Source: Brevipalpus yothersi (lineage: Eukaryota > Arthropoda > Arachnida > Trombidiformes > Tenuipalpidae). Taken from it: a DNA stretch of 64,000 bases. Below, one piece after another: positions 60,830 through 64,000 of this stretch (its first letter is position 1; every line of letters starts with the position of its first letter). Where the stretch lies: contig QZCP01000390.1 of the NCBI GenBank assembly GCA_003956705.1, forward strand, positions 62,001 to 126,000. Direction: 5' to 3'. The notes beneath the pieces are model-generated. The model was not told the DNA's origin. It saw only the letters and a list, made by a program, of their open reading frames with translations, and ran no database searches. The position numbers and the translations under genes were made by a program.

Positions 60830-62219
60830 GTGGGTGACCTGTGTTCTTCTTAGAAGAAAGTAGACAAAAAGTTAAACTAATTCTATACAAACTTAACTGA
60901 TACTTTCCTAATTTGTGTTCATTAGTATTATCAATCGATTCATCGTATTGTTGGGAGAAGAGAAACTGAACTATGATCATACAGTATGATGCAAAGCCAT
61001 GATGTCTTGAGGAGAATTTGGCTTAATTTTGCCAGGGTTCGTTGTTTTACTAATCAGATGACTTATGGCTCTGATTTTTTTCTCTCTTCTCTTCTTTTTT
61101 ACTTTACGCATAGTTCAGCTGAAAAGCCCACAAAAGCCAAATTTGTATCGATTTGTTTCTTTACTTTCATCCCAATTTCTTGTTTATTCTCTCATCTCTC
61201 TTTCTCTCATCCACTTTCTTCTTTCTCCTCTTCTTCTTTTATCCGTTCTCTTTCTCTCCCTTACTATTCTCACAACGTATTTGATTTATTGCTTGCCAAT
61301 TATTGCTACTTAACTCCCAATATTTATAGCTTTGCCTGCCTTTTACACACAAGTTTGAAGGCTTCCTTGGGAATAAAGGCGCTCATAACCCGCATCTTAC
61401 CACCATCAGTCCATATATCTTATTCTTTTCAGAGAATCCATTTTCTCGGGAGAATAAAATCGGAAAAGTCTCATGTTTCAATGTTAATTTAGCCAACGTT
61501 TTGATTAATTTACCCTAGATTCCACCTTTTTCGCTTTCTCCTTTTCAATTTCCACGACAAGCTTCCTCTCTCGATCTGCACCTACACATCGCACCAAACC
61601 TTTTCTCGTTGATAAATGTAATAGAACCTCTAGAATTGAACTGGAAGCTATCTGGACAGTATGATCATGGGCCCAGTGGTTCCAGTTTTCCAGGAGCCCT
61701 AGATTTGGGCTGACGGAAAAGCTGGTCACAAGGTTCACTGTATGCATCTAAATGAGTTGACTGAGATAAAGCATCAGGGATCTCTTCAGAAAAGAATAAT
61801 TCACTCTGTCCTGCTTCATTCGAGTACTTAAACGAAAGATCGATGACCGTTAGAGTCTTTTGAGCCCAGGTCAGATAGAAGCTTCGAAAATGGGAAGCAA
61901 GATAGAGAAGAGGAGAGAGAGAGAGAGAAAGAGTGGGAAAACAGTCACTCGAGTTCCATGAAGGTAAAGCTTGAACTAAAAGTTAATTCATCTAATTTGC
62001 ATAATTCCATAATCCTTCTCACTGATTTAGTGATACTTTATAGTCAACAAAGGTCACTTAACGCCTTCTGGTCACGGCCTGGAAATCATTAATTGTGAAC
62101 ATTGAAGTAGCCAATGAACTTTGATGTAGGGAAAATGGTCAAATAGATTGGTGGAGCAAAAGCTTTTGGCTCATTTCAAGCTCGATTTTTCATGAAGATT
62201 GAAGCTTCTTCCCTCTCCT

Positions 62220-62221
<2 letters not shown>

Positions 62222-62270
<49 letters not shown>
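62222..62270 (+). repeat. (CT)n microsatellite
   Basis: About 49 bp CT array in the right flank. Confidence 0.94.
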
Positions 62271-62274
<4 letters not shown>

Positions 62275-62406
62275 CTCTTTCTCTGCAGGCATCATATCAG
62301 ATTCATCCACTCACAAGCAAAGTATCTTCGAAAGTGGCGAATATCAAGCTGGCACCATAGTGTTTGAGCGCCTGAAAATGCTGTTGATCCAAGCTAGATG
62401 GCCATT

Positions 62407-62409
<3 letters not shown>

Positions 62410-62452
<43 letters not shown>
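62410..62452 (+). repeat. (CT)n microsatellite
   Basis: About 43 bp CT array, 140 bp after the previous one and in the same orientation. Confidence 0.94.
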
Positions 62453-62454
<2 letters not shown>

Positions 62455-63393
62455 AAGACAAGCGGTGATTATGCATCAAGTGTAGCCTGAATAACGATGA
62501 TCACCTTTTCGAAGCAATTCGATGAGCCTCTCCTCTTCTTGCGATACTGAAAATGCGAAATAGAGACTTTACACTTAGCACCATTACTGTGTTCACTTGA
62601 TGATTATGGTGAATATGTATGCAAAACCTTTATCCAATAGTTTCAAAGTTTACTATGGTGATGAATCAACTTGTTGATTGCGGTTGGCTGGCTTTTCATT
62701 TATAATCTGATCCAATTTCATGACTTTTCTTCATGGCTCCTCTTCTCTCTCTTTTTCCCTCTCTTTCTCTTTCTTCATCATTTCTTTCCACTCTCGCCCA
62801 ATGATTAATGATTTGAAGTATTTTCTTGCAAATCATTCCTCACTCATTTCTCCTTCAGTCCATCTTCTCTCCACTCTCTTCCCTTGTCCTTTCTCTTTCC
62901 TAACCAAATGATGGAAGGAATTGAAACCGCATCATCAGCTGCTTATCATCTTCCCAACTCTTGTTCCCTATTTTCTTCTTCTCCTTATTGATGCTTCATG
63001 CTTGATGGGTGAGAAAAAGTTGGATGAAACTGTGTATACTTGACTCACACTTTCCGGACTTTAATGATATTTTCCAGCAAAACTCATGGAGAGAGAGATG
63101 AGTGCAATATGCATTTGAAAGATGGTGTTCAATTGAATCTAATTGAAGTGACCAGCCTTATAGGCTATTTTTCTAGATATTCAAAAACTTCATCATCTGT
63201 TACCTAGTTTGAAAGAGAAGAAGAGCTATTTATCAACCTGTTCTCCAACTCACTGAATCAGAGGGTTAAATTAGTTCACAAAAACAAATACTTAATTATT
63301 GCTATCAAAAAACATACTGAAAACGAATCAAATTGTCATAAAACCCAAGCAATGAACACTGTTGACACTTGAAAAAGATGTTGAATAACTTAG

Positions 63394-63396
<3 letters not shown>

Positions 63397-63472
<76 letters not shown>
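63397..63472 (+). repeat. (GA)n microsatellite
   Basis: About 76 bp GA array in the right flank. Confidence 0.95.
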
Positions 63473-63476
<4 letters not shown>

Positions 63477-64000
63477 TGGTTCGTTTTTCACATTCAATAT
63501 CATCTGAATGTGATCATTATTTGAATTGGATGGAATAACTTGATCAATAGTATAAGCTGAGTGGATTGAAGGGTGTTGAAGAAGACAAAGAATCATTCGC
63601 AATATGGTAAACTAGAGGAATCAAAGTTGCCCTTCGAAAAGTGGGCTCACAAGAACTGAAGATGAACAGTCTGGATTGTAAATGATATTCTCTTGACAAT
63701 CCTTGGACAGGCTATATGTCAGTTAGTTTTTCCTGTTAACTGTATTTAGTCAACAGCCAGACAGTGACAAGTGAATACTCACATCCTTCTTTCTCTCATT
63801 CCTTATCAGTTGCTTGCTTGCCTCTGTTTGCTTCCATGTTATACTGTTATCAGCATAACATCGGTCTCATCATTCCGATGGCGTTTGTATTCCGAAAAGG
63901 ATGTGAAAACTGTATTCTGATCGACTAGCCCGATTGGAAGTGCAGCATTAATCCATGATTAATGTCCAGTCAATGTTCAAATTGATTGCTATTTGGAACA

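Larger units (their letters stand above)
58632..64000. other. Right-hand flank, no assignable gene
   Basis: About 5.4 kb without a recognisable gene apart from the exon-like segment at 60716-60829. It contains CT-rich stretches (60005-60028, 61080-61270) and three long GA/CT arrays. It may be the intron or 5' region of a gene extending beyond the window. Confidence 0.45.

Noticed and set aside
60986..61492. 168-codon plus-strand frame rich in Ser/Phe/Leu
   Set aside because: Its hydrophobicity reflects the CT-rich composition of 61080-61270. It has no signal or domain pattern.

Overview
This is eukaryotic nuclear DNA from a compact arthropod genome. The genes are split by GT-AG introns, the DNA is AT-rich, and it is crowded with long (GA)n/(CT)n microsatellites. 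The cuticle protein has a chelicerate-style chitin-binding domain, and the small intron sizes and other secreted proteins fit a mite (Acari, probably acariform). The species cannot be fixed from this window. There is one ambiguous base (n, 33290) inside a CT tract.

Layout: 1168-2547 (-) encodes a secreted Cys-rich 27 kDa hemolymph glycoprotein-like protein. It is interleaved exon-by-exon with a + strand NPC2/ML-domain lipid-binding gene (exons about 2048-3520). 4320-6333 (-) is a heme catalase with a signal peptide, a C-terminal DDEL and a Leu in place of the catalytic Asn. 8559-21942 (+) is acetyl-CoA synthetase in nine exons, with a Thr/Asn-rich insertion. 23006-24122 (-) is a secreted Ser/Pro/Tyr/Leu-rich protein of unknown function. 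About 24564-26472 (+) is a beaten-path-like Ig cell-surface protein with a possible alternative last exon at 26560-26756. Then 26.8-40.3 kb is a long stretch dominated by GA/CT arrays with no gene I can support.

40311-42860 (+) is cytosolic cysteinyl-tRNA synthetase, with an internal duplication near the C-terminus. 43483-44652 (-) is BAX inhibitor-1 (TMBIM6), with a perfect CRE-like palindrome upstream. 45901-46620 (-) is a His-rich RR cuticle protein. 46952-48514 (-) is the m6A writer METTL3 as one uninterrupted ORF carrying an N-terminal RING finger. 49625-51196 (-) is a secreted helical Lys-rich orphan. 51440-51810 holds a decayed copy of the METTL3 5' end. 53472-54414 (+) is cyclin K, followed by INTS6 (54928-58631, +). 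The last 5.4 kb holds no assignable gene except one exon-like segment (60716-60829).

Functionally, three adjacent genes act on RNA polymerase II transcripts: METTL3 (mRNA methylation), cyclin K (CDK12/13 partner) and INTS6 (Integrator). This is probably chance clustering. The observations most worth following are the RING-METTL3 fusion, the predicted ER-resident catalase with a changed active site, a nearly identical inverted pair of GA-anchored dispersed repeats 40 kb apart, the CysRS duplication, and the interleaved genes at the left end. All exon joins were inferred by eye from splice consensus, reading-frame phase and family similarity. No alignment or transcript data were available.
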